A stretch of 64,000 nt of DNA, taken from assembly GCA_020746105.1 (NCBI GenBank), contig CM036658.1, forward strand, positions 9,470,689-9,534,688, given 5' to 3'. The stretch is from Trogon surrucura. Lineage: Eukaryota > Chordata > Aves > Trogoniformes > Trogonidae. Made by a program: the position numbers and the translations under genes. This document shows positions 12,567-23,330 of this stretch, piece after piece (within the stretch, counting starts at the first letter, position 1; the number at the start of each line of letters is the position of its first letter). The notes beneath the pieces were generated by a model. It was not told where the DNA came from, made no database searches, and was given only the letters and a program-made list of their open reading frames with translations.

Positions 12567-13964
12567 TTCCACCCCTTGCCTCTGGACAAGAGCATAATTT
12601 CAGACTGACTCAGTGTGAAATAAACCTCTTGTAAGTCTTGATTTTAACACATATACCATCTCAGTTCTTTCTTTAACAGAGTGTAACTTGCCAGCTGACA
12701 ATACTGTTTCAAAACAATGACAGATACTCCTTTGTTAACACTTTTCCAGGGATATTCAGGAAAGAACCAACAGTTTTGTAGTTTATCTCTCCCTAAATTG
12801 ACTGAATGTCACTAAATGTTACCTTTTTTCTTAGTTCTCTTATTTTTTTTAACAAATATTCTTTCCATGAAAATCAAATTTATTTCTAATATATATTTTC
12901 ATGAATAGTCAAGCACTATGAACATTTTACTGGATGAGGCTTTTTCGGAAGCCTCTGTATGTATAGTTGATTCAGCGAATAAATCTGGACTTGTATCTTC
13001 TCATGACATTTTGCTATTTTAACATTAATTTCTACAGTTCTTGGGAAATAATCACATTGAAATTACTGCAAAACTCACAGTATATGAATCTATATTGAAT
13101 TAGATCATTACTCTGACTCATTTTCCTCTTTTCTGGTTTATGAAAAAGAAAGATCTCAAATGATTTTCTTCATTTTATTTAACCTTTTTTCCTTTTGCAC
13201 TCAATATTCTCAGGTAAGTACTTGAAACACCTATAAAAATACACCAAATTAGAGGTTATGATGCCTAAAGTAAATATACCTTAAAAATCACAGATTGGGC
13301 ATTGTTCAATTTGGGTTTTGTTTTTTTTTTTTAACAGAGCAATTTTTATTATAAAAGCACAAGAAGGTTATTGAGAAACTGAAACTTGGACTGAAGAGGC
13401 AATACATGTTACATGGAGATGGTGGACACACGTAAATTGGTGAAGAAAATCTTTCTGAAGTGTCCAGGTGACATGAACGGTCTTGCTCTGGGTTGACACC
13501 ATACGTGACAAAACTGCTCAAGCATCCACAAATGCGTATGAAACTGTATTTTTTATTTTTTTTTTCCCAGTTCTTTCCTCTGTGCCATATGAGACATATA
13601 ACTACAAATATATCTCAAATCCACGAACTTTTTTCATCACGTTTTTAATTCTGTTGTGCTTCTTTCCCTTACTCTGTGTATTTGGTTTAGGGCAGTACAC
13701 ACCATCTATTTATTCAACCCATCAACACAAAAATGTACACAAGTCATGACAAGCCAAGTTTATATGAGGTGGTCTTGGAGGTCCTTATCTTATTTTTAAC
13801 AGCCTATTTTCTGAAAAGAAGGAAGCAATGCCGATGCTTTTAGTACAGTAACAGACCATCTGAAAACTGTACAGCAGTTACGCAGTGGTGTGTTGACAAT
13901 GACAAAGCAGTAGGGTTGCAGGGTTGAAGCACCAGACTGAAACCTGTGCTCTGAAGGATTTCCT
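12567..13964. other. AT-rich sequence without recognised feature
   Basis: I see nothing supportable here apart from short T-tracts (about 13320-13332 and 13553-13566). Confidence 0.4.
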
Positions 13965-14075
13965 CCATTAGCTTGTGAAGTGACTTTTCTGAATTTCCAT
14001 TTCCTCAGTGGTAAAGCAGCTTTAATAGTGCTTGCTGGCTTTATAAAGCACTTTCTTGGGAGGCAAGAGGCTTTA
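13965..14075 (+). repeat. Possible MIR/CORE-SINE remnant
   Basis: The block around 13975-14045 (AGTGACTT, then CCATTTCCTCAGTGGTAAA, then TTTAATAGTG) follows the order of the mammal-type MIR core: a 'GTCACTT' block, 'TTTCCTCATCTGTAAAATGG', then 'ATAATAGT'. The match is weak and found by eye only. Confidence 0.4.
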
Positions 14076-14299
14076 CAAGAGGTAGGCGACCTTGTTGTGA
14101 AATGGATCCTCAAGATGCACCCAGTGCACTCTGCAGAGCTTGTTGCTGAACCAACTCCCTTTTTAGGCTCAGATCTCTGTCATTTGCCTCTTACTTCTTA
14201 TATTAAACCATTATTGATTTATGTCAGAGCACTTGATGGGTGCTAACACCAGTCTGTTGCCTCCTATACCGTAAGGGAACTAAACATGAAAAGTCTTTT

Positions 14300-14440
14300 C
14301 ACAGAATCACAGAATTGTTGAAGTTGGAAGGGACCTCTAGAAATCATCTCATCCAACCCCCCCTGCTAGAGAAGGATTGTCTAGAACACATTACACAGGA
14401 CTGCACCCAGGAAGGTTTTGAAAGTCTCCAGAGACAGAGT
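14300..14440 (-). mobile_element. CR1 LINE 3'-end fragment
   Basis: Read on the minus strand this gives the CR1 3' UTR: a TCTCTGGAGACTTTC-like block, GCAGGGGGG, 'GGATGAGATGATTTCTAG', 'AGGTCCCTTCCAACTTC', and CTGTGATTCTGTG tail units at 14300-14312. It is a 5'-truncated copy of about 140 bp. Confidence 0.85.
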
Positions 14441-14506
14441 TTCATTGTGTACATTCCAAATTCCAGGTTGTATTATTCATATTACAGCCTGGTTTTGGTG
14501 TAAAGC

Positions 14507-14540
14507 TTTTTTTTTTCCTTTTTTTTTCTTTTTTTTTTTA
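14507..14540. repeat. Poly(T)-rich tract
   Basis: An almost pure T run with a few C interruptions lies immediately before the LTR at 14547. It could be the A-tail of a minus-strand retrocopy, but no retrocopy body is recognisable beside it. Confidence 0.8.
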
Positions 14541-14546
14541 ACATCA

Positions 14547-15504
14547 TGTGATGGGTTTGTGTCTGGCTGGTTTTTATGGTAATGGAGGAAACTATGGGAG
14601 TGAGTCCTTCTTAGAAACTTCCAGAGCCTTCCTGAGCCCAGGGAACCTGTCAGGCCTATCAGCACCTCTGTAAATCAATATATTTAAGACAGGAGCTCCC
14701 CTTTCTGAGGTCTTTTGTTTTGATGAGCCTGGTTTTGTTTTGAAGAGGAGAGGGAGCTGAGAGAAGAGCAAACATGCAGCCAGTGGAGAAGGGGAGAAGG
14801 GCACCAGAAAAACGCATTCCCCAGAGGCTCCTGGTGGTTGGGGACCAAGCAGATCGGTGGTGGTGAAGGTGTCCAGAATGCAACTTGTGGAGAACCCCAG
14901 CTCAGGGGGGAGAGAGACCACAGGAGCAACAGATGTATCCAAGGAGGATTGTGATGCCAAGCAGGACCTGGCACCAGAGCAGGGACACTGCAGCCTGCAG
15001 GTGGTTGCCATGGTAGTGGAATAGATTCACATGGAAGAGGAGGATGAGGATGAGGACGAGGACGACTGCCTCCCCTGAGAGGGACAGCATGCAGTGGCAG
15101 GGGAACGCTGCGAGAAGCCCTTTGCCCGAGGGACATGGAGAGACTGCATCCCCCATTCCTGCCACCCTGTGCCCATGGAGGGGAAGAAGTAGCCAGAAAG
15201 GACGGAGGAGTGGGGGAAAGGGTGGTGAAGAAATGAGTGCATTTCCTTCCTCCTTCTGTCTTGCTCTGATCTATTTGATTTGGTTAAGCTAGTGGTGGTA
15301 AACTAAATTTATGTTTGTTTTCCCCCTAGATCCGCTCTGCTTCTTTTGCCTGTGACCATAAGTGGCAAGTAGGGCTCTCCCTGTCCTAATCTCAGTCCTT
15401 GAGCCTTTTATTTTCTCCTTCCCCATCCCTAAAGGAAGCGGGATGGATGTGAGTGAGTGGCTGTGCAGTTCTTGTTCCTGGTGGGATGGGCTCAAACCAC
15501 GAGA
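14547..15504 (+). mobile_element. Solo LTR of an ERVL-like family
   Basis: About 960 bp beginning TGTGATGGGTTTG and ending CTCAAACCACGAGA. A five-base flank CATCA (14542-14546) and CATCT (15505-15509) fits a one-mismatch target-site duplication; five bases is the usual ERVL value. In the first 140 bp the 'CACCTCTGTAAATC' block precedes a TATA-like ATATATTTAAG (about 14677-14687), the same arrangement as in the LTRs at 38 and 40 kb, which sets the strand as plus. A purine-rich GAGGATGAGGAC repeat occurs at about 15040-15064. No internal retroviral sequence is present. Confidence 0.75.
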
Positions 15505-15509
15505 CATCT

Positions 15510-16119
15510 GAAATAATTTTCTGTCTCTGTGGGCTATTATATCTACTATTTATTGTAATTTGAATGGCTAAGGAGTACTGTTACTTTAAATGCAGAGTAA
15601 ATAGGAAACTTTAAAACGTGACTGACAATAATAGAAAAGTCAAGGCCACCGCTTTGAAATGACTCATGTGTGAAGAAAAACTTGATTTGTTTTACCCTTG
15701 TAGATTTAACTCAGTGCTCTGAAAGCAGCAGTCACCATAATTCTCTGCATTCTTAATGTATTACCACTGGGCAAAATTCACAACTGCTTCCAAAGACAAA
15801 TTGAGGAAGCTGTTGTGTAAGCATGATGTAGCAACTTACTATTCTGGAGTGACGTTGTGTCCTGTTGCAAAAATATTTGAAAGGAGGGAAGGTTTTAAGC
15901 ATGTGTTTGGAAAATTTTTCACCTTCCAGCTGTTTCCTTCCTTCTCTGTCTCTCTGAATTACTTGTGTCAGGCTAAATCCGCTCTTACTTCACATAGACG
16001 TGAAAGCTCTGTGTTCTCTTCTTCACATGGACATTTAACCTCTACTCTCATCATATCCAAGCAGCTAATGCTTCCCAGATTCTCACAAAATTCCTCTGAA
16101 AAGGGAAGGAGCTTGTCAT
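15510..16119. other. Unique sequence without recognised feature
   Basis: A 135-codon open frame starts at 15756, but it resembles no protein I know and has low-complexity Ser/Phe content. I do not call it a gene. Confidence 0.4.
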
Positions 16120-16200
16120 TTTTTTCTACAGATGAAATAAAAAAGCACAGAGCAAGGAAGTGACACATCTAAAGTGAGTTTAGAACCCAAGAGTATGGTT
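16120..16200 (-). repeat. Probable MIR-type SINE remnant
   Basis: The plus strand reads ACAGATGAAATAAAAAAGCA, then GGAAGTGACACATCTAAAG, then TTTAGAACCCAAG. That is the spacing and order of the MIR core in reverse orientation: 'AGATGAGGAAACTGAGGC', 'AAGTGACTTGCCCAAGG', then 'GAACCCAGG'. It is about 80 bp and heavily diverged, as expected for an ancient amniote SINE. Confidence 0.5.
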
Positions 16201-17435
16201 TCACAGGACCCAAAATTTGGCTTGCAACAGGGATATTGCCCAAATGCATCCTCTTCCAAGCCCTCTTCCAGTTCCATGCTGCTTTCCTTGAACTGATGCC
16301 AAATACTCCTGTGGTTTTTGTTTTTTTTTTTCAGCTAATTCAGTTCATGGATTGAGGCAGAACTGTACCAAAATAAGAAACAAAAATAAATCGACTCATT
16401 ACCCAGCTGACCGTATCAAACAACGTGGCATAAGAGACGCTACCAAGGACTAACAGGCCAAAGGTTAGTAGGACACTATGACTTCTACTTTGTGCAGTAA
16501 CACATGGGTTATGAAGCTTTATTATCAGAAATGTTTTGTAGCAAAGATGAAGCTTTTCAATGGCACACCCAATTGTGAGGCAAGATCCTTTAACTTCCTC
16601 TGCAAGAGGTAGAAACTTCAGCACCCATGGAAATTAGCACAATGTGTACCCCTGGTATATGACATGAGATGATGCCCATGTCAGGAAATGGTACATTGTT
16701 TGGGCCTAAACATAGCTAAAATCACACAGATTTGCACATATGGACACCGTTTTGTTTAAACTAGCAGGTCCCTTGTTGTTTTCTTTCCCTTATAGTCTTC
16801 TATACCAATGTGAATTTCATCTGACTCGGGTTTAGTGCAGATGGAGATCTGTCAACTGCCCTCTAAATGGCAGCTTGCCTGTCCTTTGTGTAAAATACCA
16901 AAGCTGATAATGTGAAGTAAGTATGTCTACCCCACCATCACTACCCTACATCCTTCCAGGATCCAGCAAGATTTCAATTAGGGAAATCACAAGGAAGATA
17001 TATTTTTAAAATCCTGAGGGCTGTCAAGTACGAGACTCAGATTCTGAATGAATATCAGTGTCAATGAGACATTTTATAAAGACAGAAAGTGACTAACAGC
17101 TCAGAAGAGAAATCTTAATCCTTCTCTGGCCCCATTTGAGGCTTCCATAACTGTATTTTATGAGTCTGTATGTATTTTTGAAGAAGCCAGTTTTCACTCA
17201 CCTTCCAACTGTTATTCAAACTCCAGTCTTATCACACCTCTAGATAGTACAAGAAGAGTCAAGAGAGCATTATTGATCATAAACGTTAAGCTACCAGTGT
17301 ACAACTAACTTAGGCACTCCAGGCTACACTGATTCTGAAGAGAATATTAAACAAAAATGGGAATATTTTAAGTCAGCATGAAGTGAATTAACACTCTGCA
17401 AATCTTCAGTATCTCTCAATGTACTAATTAGTCAT
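16201..17435. other. Unique sequence without recognised feature
   Basis: No supportable gene or repeat. The short minus-strand open frame at 16340-16624 has no recognisable domain. Confidence 0.4.
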
Positions 17436-17670
17436 GTGCTCCAACGGGTAGGGAAGGCAAGAGAGTGGTTCAAGTTGAAGAACATTACTGGCACAAGAAC
17501 AAATGGGTACCCACTGGCTATTAAAAAGCTTAGGCTGCAGCTCAGAAAATGGTTTCTAATTGCCAGAGCAGGAATGTCACAGAATACCTTTCCTAATAGA
17601 GGTGAGAATGAAAATCTTTGGGGCTGTAGTACAGAACTTGATGCGATTTTTCATTCGGATTATAGGATTT
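17436..17670 (+). pseudogene. Ancient CR1/L3-like LINE C-terminal fragment
   Basis: Plus-strand frame 17436 onward reads like the C-terminal tail of ORF2 of old CR1/L3-type LINEs. Pieces are 'REWFKLKN', 'GTRTNGYPLAIKKLRLQLRK' and 'STELDAIF', matching the NGYKLA / RL-IR / TELDKF spacing of that family as I remember it. The frame stays open from 17436 to 17777 with no frameshift, which is unusual for such an old element. The nucleotide sequence is clearly more diverged than the younger CR1 copies in this window. Confidence 0.55.
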
Positions 17671-20600
17671 ACTTGACTAACCGAAGAAGTTCTTGCCAGT
17701 TTGTTACTCATTTTCACAGCCTTGGTTACAACATCATTGTCAAAACCACACAGGCATTCATATGGTTCTCTCTTTAGTCACATTACAGTAAATGGAACAG
17801 AAAATGCAAAAAATATCTGGTCAGATACTGCTATCTCTGGAGGTAATGACAAGTATTCATTGCAGAAAAGATACCATGCAGCATCTCAGCTGCACTCTGT
17901 AGTATTTTGGCAACAGACGCTAAAGGGAAGTAATGAAGAAGTCCAGTTGCCTTTGTTCTCTGCATTCAGACCTGGTCCACACCACCAGCAAGAGAAAGCC
18001 CCGGTCTGTTTAAGATGACATATCTGTATTGACTATTGATGTTGATGAAGGTAAGTGGTTTTCCTTTGTTACAACATGGCTGAATTCCCTCTTTAGGAAG
18101 CTATTCACAGAATTCATAGAATTCACAGCTCTGGAGGAGCGTAAGGTGTATGTTTCTGTGCAGAGTCACTTCTCCTCAGTCTCTAATCAAGTAATATTTA
18201 AAATACCACTGAGAAGCAATAAATCTTGACAAGCTTCTTCTGGATTTTCTACTTCTTTTCTGTTTTCTCTCAATACTCTTTTCCCCTTTCTTTTTACTGT
18301 TCGAATTTCTTGCCTTTCATTTTAGGTCATTCTACATCAAACCCAGAGCTTTTTTTAGGCACTCTTTACTTCCACTGGAAGATTTCCTCTTCTACTCTAA
18401 TGAGACCATGAGAAGGTTTTACTGAAAGAGAGAAAGACTTCATTAGCACAAAAGCAGAATATTAACAGCTGTTCTAATGAAGTAGAAGATGCCAACATGA
18501 CTGAACAAGGGGGAAGATTCAGTGTGCTTTTCTGCAGTGTGGCTACACTGGAAGAATAGTCTTAATGACTTCATGAATGAAGTATCATACCATATGGTCT
18601 GGTTTATGAAAGCTGTGTAGGTACTTCACCCTATTGAAACAGCATGAATTAATGACTTTTTGTGCCTGATGACTGTATCCTGGAAGTAGAACAGATTCAT
18701 CCAATACTCCAGACAAACATCAAAACCTCTGTGGAAGACCAGTTTGAGAGTCTTCAACCAGAGAGTGAGACACTTCCTGAAAAAATAATGTTAACCTGCT
18801 TTATTGTAACAGAGGTTTAACATCACTTTTGTGCTTTCGCATAATTTATTGTTTGTTCCATGCCACTGGATGGGTGTAAGTCCCCTGAGGGCCCCGAGTC
18901 TTCAGCACTGTATTAGAAGGCAGTGAGTTAAACCTATTTTTCTGTTGTAAATGTTTATAGATATTTCAGAACTGATGACATCCAGTGGAATGACACCAGA
19001 CAAAAATTATTCCCCACGTCTGTAGTTAGCAAGGTCAGGTCATTGGGGAAAACTTGTGTTTCAGAGACATCGCCAAAAACAAACCACAGAATATTTTCAG
19101 TGCCTACATTCTTCCTTATAATTGCTTCCCAGAGAGCAAAAAATTGAAGCTTCAAAACCTCCACAAGCAATATACTTTGCAGGTAGCTTCTTAGGAAAAT
19201 AAGATGTAAAGTCAAGAACACTGCAGATAAGAGAAAAAAAAAAAGTGGGTAAAAATACAAAGATGTGTGAAGCAGAGGCTGAAAAGAGTAAATCTAATTA
19301 GCTTCATGTATGTCACATAAATCTCTTTTAAGTTAGGTTGAGTCTGAGTTTACTGCAGCTCACTTAATTCAATATTCTGCAGGCACATCTTCCATATGGT
19401 CTGACAGATCAAGGTTACTTCTGCGCAGTTAGGAACTTTCAATTAGTAATTTACAACATTTTCTGATGTTTTGGGGATAATATATTCAGGAAAATAAAAA
19501 TATTTAAAATTATGGTTTTTACTACTTGAAGAGGTAGACAGATGAGGCTTGATCCCCATTTTGGTCTTAGAAAGAGTAACCAGCTACAAAGCTGTTTCTT
19601 CTTGCCAGCTTAAAGTATTGTGAAATCTGGTTTATGGCACAAAGAAAACTGGAAAAAGAGAGTAAAAATATATGTTATTTTTTTCCCCAGCACTTCAAGA
19701 TATCAAAATGTAATTTAAAACACAGTGTCTATATATTTTATGAGATTCACACTTTTTTTTTTTTTTAAATTAAGTGTTTCATTTCCTGTACTTACCTAAA
19801 CTTAAGCACGGTGACTTGGTAGTCACCAGCTTCCAGTCGTATTAGCTAAGGATTTACTGGGGAGAATACCTGAGCACTGTATGGTACAATCATGGGTTGT
19901 TTTTTTTTTTTTTCAGTGTTTCTCTTCCTTTAATTAAATCGAGGCTTCCATTTCTGAAATGTAAAACTTTTAAAGTGCTTTGAGTCAAAGGAACTGCACA
20001 TACCACAGAAGTTATTAAAGTACCTTCAACTACCGGGACCTGTACCTGGATGAATACCATTGTAACACTCCCCAGGCAATCAATTTAATTAAATTCTTTA
20101 AATTAAATTTACTTGTTACTCTGTTCCATTTTTCTTATTTTTTGCTTTCTCTGAATATTCCCAGTTTCCTCTGGGTAAGTAAGATTTTCAAGTATTTTGG
20201 CCAGATGACTAGTCAGTGAAAATAAAGCCTTCATCTTTTACCAGTAAAATTTTCCAAAATCCTTAATACTTTCTCTTAATTGCATACATTGCTTACATTT
20301 TTTTTTTACTGAGATCAACACAATATAGACAATCCTGGAATAATATTATAATATAATCTAAAAATAATTTCCTAAAAGTAGTAGTAGTAGAGGTTTTATT
20401 TGAAAAAAAATGGTTTCGTGAATATTGTGCTCATATTAGGAAGTTTCTACAGTCTATAGGTCATGTACAGAGAGACTGTACATGAGTTGATCACAGCATT
20501 ATAAAGAGGGAGAAGATTCAGATAAGAAGTTTCCTTTTTTTCTTTAGACAAAAATACACAGATGAAGATTTTAAGGGTAACTTGTGTCACCCATGAAAAG

Positions 20601-22349
20601 TATCATTCTGAAATATTTGTTAAAAGTTTGACCTGCAGAGTGCAAAAAATATTTTACGTTATTTAATAACAACAATAGTGGGAATTACAGCAAAAGGACT
20701 GCATGGCTTTAAAACCATTTCATTTTCAAAATATATTTCCTTTTTTCAAACTTTCTAAGTTAACTATTTTCCAATTTACACATTACAAAGTATGAAACCA
20801 GGATAATATATACACTGATAGGGATTACAAAATACTAAATGAATAATAATTAAGTGATAATAGAGGAAAACTGAAATACATCCTTCATCAGATGTCACTC
20901 TTTAATTTTACATCTTTATTACTTGATGTTTTTGCCCTAACATGAACGCCTACTTTGCTTCTATGTAATCAACGTATTTGAGTCCCTCAGTCACCATAAA
21001 GCAGACAACATTTACAAGCTTGTGATGGATTTTTGCAGGCTGACAAATTGGTCATCTGTTGCTTTTTAATGAAAGTGCAGTTTTGCAAGCTAAGAAATGA
21101 GCCAATATAATGGTTGTCAGTGGCTTTGTATACTGAAAGCTGCTAACTTCCTAAGTCTTGAACATTCATTAAAGACATTTTATAAAAAACCTTTCTCAAA
21201 TGCATTCTCTTTGGCAATATTTCTGTATTTATCTTTCTACCCCTCCCCCCACCCCGATTTCTTTTATTTTCTTATTATGAACACATAAACATTTTCCTGA
21301 TTTTGGAAGAGTTAGTCTCAGAATTTATTTTTCATATACTTAGGAGCCATGCATTCAAGAGTAAGTTGATATACCTCAGTGATAATGTAGTAGTAAAGAA
21401 AATTTCCAGTGTTCTCTGGGACCTTATCTTGTCTGTGAAAAAACCACTAACACATAAAGTAAAAATGAGTGAGCAAAGCAATTTCAGTTCTACTAGACAG
21501 ACAGTAAAGTTTTCCACTGTGAAAACTGCAGATTTTTGGTCACAACAGACTTTCGTCATACAATATGTGGTGTACTATGACACTTTTTATACTCTGTGGA
21601 TTTACAGTCGACACTCTGATTCCTTATTTCAATTGCTTCTTCTCTTGGTAAAATACCAACCATTTAGCAATGCAATATTTTACAGGTATTTCAGAGAGCC
21701 ATGAAGGGCAACAAAGGTTTGGGTATACATCGTGATGATGCTCAAATAATTGTAATAACAACTCCTGTGATTTAACTGTGCAACAGTTCTTGAATATAGC
21801 AATCACAGCTAAATTGTTCAGCAATTGGAGTTGTTTATTCTTGTATCAAATGTTCTCTAAGATAAGTAAGCAGAAAAGAAAATCTCAAATTACTCCAAAC
21901 TGTGTTTGGATATGCACAGTGCATATCTTTCCATTACCTTGGGGCAGATTTACACAAGTGCTTTGGGAAAAATATATTTGCAAAGTTTTTTAACTAGACA
22001 GTTTCTTTCTTCCTCAGGTTCTTCAGCAAAAATATATCTATGACACTGGAGGTTACCAGATCTCTTGAGGCAGAAAGGTCTCTGTTTTGTCTCTTGTTTT
22101 CAAGGCTAGACAGTTCCATTGGATAATCTATTCTTACCTTTTGTGTGGAAATACAATTTAAGAGACAGGATAAGTACACCTATAACAACGACAAGACAGT
22201 ACTGTCAGACCGCTAATGATTTCTTTTATTGCAAATACTTGCATCTCTTAAGTTCTCAAATGTTGCATAGTGAAGTCTTAAAATGTATTAATGTGTTTAA
22301 GGCATTAATGGGTGCTGGGCACATACATGGGACAAGCCACGTGCATGCA
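17671..22349. other. AT-rich sequence without recognised feature
   Basis: Almost 4.7 kb with many A/T homopolymers (for example near 19752 and 19900) and no supportable exon. The only structure noted is a perfect hairpin at 20461-20485. Confidence 0.45.
20461..20485. other. Perfect 10-bp inverted repeat (hairpin)
   Basis: TCATGTACAG and its exact reverse complement CTGTACATGA are separated by the 5-base loop AGAGA. No T-run follows directly and no gene is nearby. Confidence 0.8.
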
Positions 22350-23330
22350 GAGTTCCTCTGTTCAGAACCTTGAGACCCATCCAGCCTGGCCCTGAACACT
22401 TCCAGGGATGAGGCATTCACAGCTTCTCTGGGGAACCTGTTCCCATTTCTCACCATCCTCACAGTGGAGAATTTCTTCCTAAAATCTAGTCTATATCTAT
22501 CCACTTTCAGTTTAAAATCATTGTCTCTCATCCTGTTTCCACACACCCTTGTAAACAGTCTTTTCTCAGTTTTCCTGTAGCCCCCTTCAGGTACTGGAAG
22601 GCCACTGTAAGGTCTCCCTGAAGCCTTCCTTTCTTCAGGCTGAACAATCCTGTCTTTGTAGCAGAGGTGCTCCAGCTCTCTGATCATCTCTATGATCCTC
22701 CTCTGAACCTTCTCCAACAGGTCCATGTACTTCTTGTGTTGGGGGCTCCAGAGGAGAGGAGAGAGGCAGAATCACCTCCTTTGACTTGCTGGCCATGCTT
22801 CTCTTGATGTAGCTCAGGCTGTGACTGGCCTTTTGGGCTGCTGGCTCATGTTCAATTTTTCATTCACCAACACCCCCAAGTCCAGGGCTCCTTTCAATCC
22901 ACTCATCACCCAGCCTCCATTTGTGCTTGGGATTGCTCCAACCAAGGTGCAGGATCTTGCACTTGGTCATGTTGAACTTCATGGACGTTGGCATGGGCCC
23001 AGCTCTCAGGCCTATCAAGGTCTCTCTGGATGACATCCCTTCATGCAAGTGTGTTGACAGCACCACACATCTTGGTGTCACCAGCAAATTTATTGAGGAT
23101 GCACTCAATCCCACCGTCCATGTCACTGACAAAGATGTGAAACATTGTCAGTCCCAGTACTGATCCCTGAGGAATGTCACCTGTCACAGGTCTCCACTTG
23201 GACACTGAGCCATTGATCACAACTCTCTGAGTGTGGCCACCTAGCCAATTCTTCATCTGGCAAGTGATCCATCCATCGAATCTGCCTGTCCAATTTGAGG
23301 TCCTTCTCACCAGGATAAACCCATTGAGTA
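22350..23330 (-). pseudogene. CR1 LINE, about 1 kb of reverse transcriptase and C-terminal region
   Basis: On the minus strand the element runs from about 23330 down to 22350. The upstream open part encodes KNWLGGHTQRVVING, then WRPVTGDIPQGSVLG (RT motif B) and FAGDTKMCG at motif C, where the family has FADDTKLCG. The first catalytic aspartate is thus glycine. Downstream pieces on other frames are LLEKVQRRI, an RELEHLCYKDRI stretch and GNRFPREAV, all CR1 C-terminal motifs. The octamer tail is missing, so the 3' end is deleted or diverged. Confidence 0.85.

Noticed and set aside
14592-15136. Overlapping 139- and 150-codon minus-strand open frames
   Set aside because: They lie antisense within the solo LTR at 14547-15504 and share no protein motif.
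15756-16163. 135-codon plus-strand open frame
   Set aside because: Low-complexity composition, overlaps a MIR-like remnant at its end, and has no exon signals.
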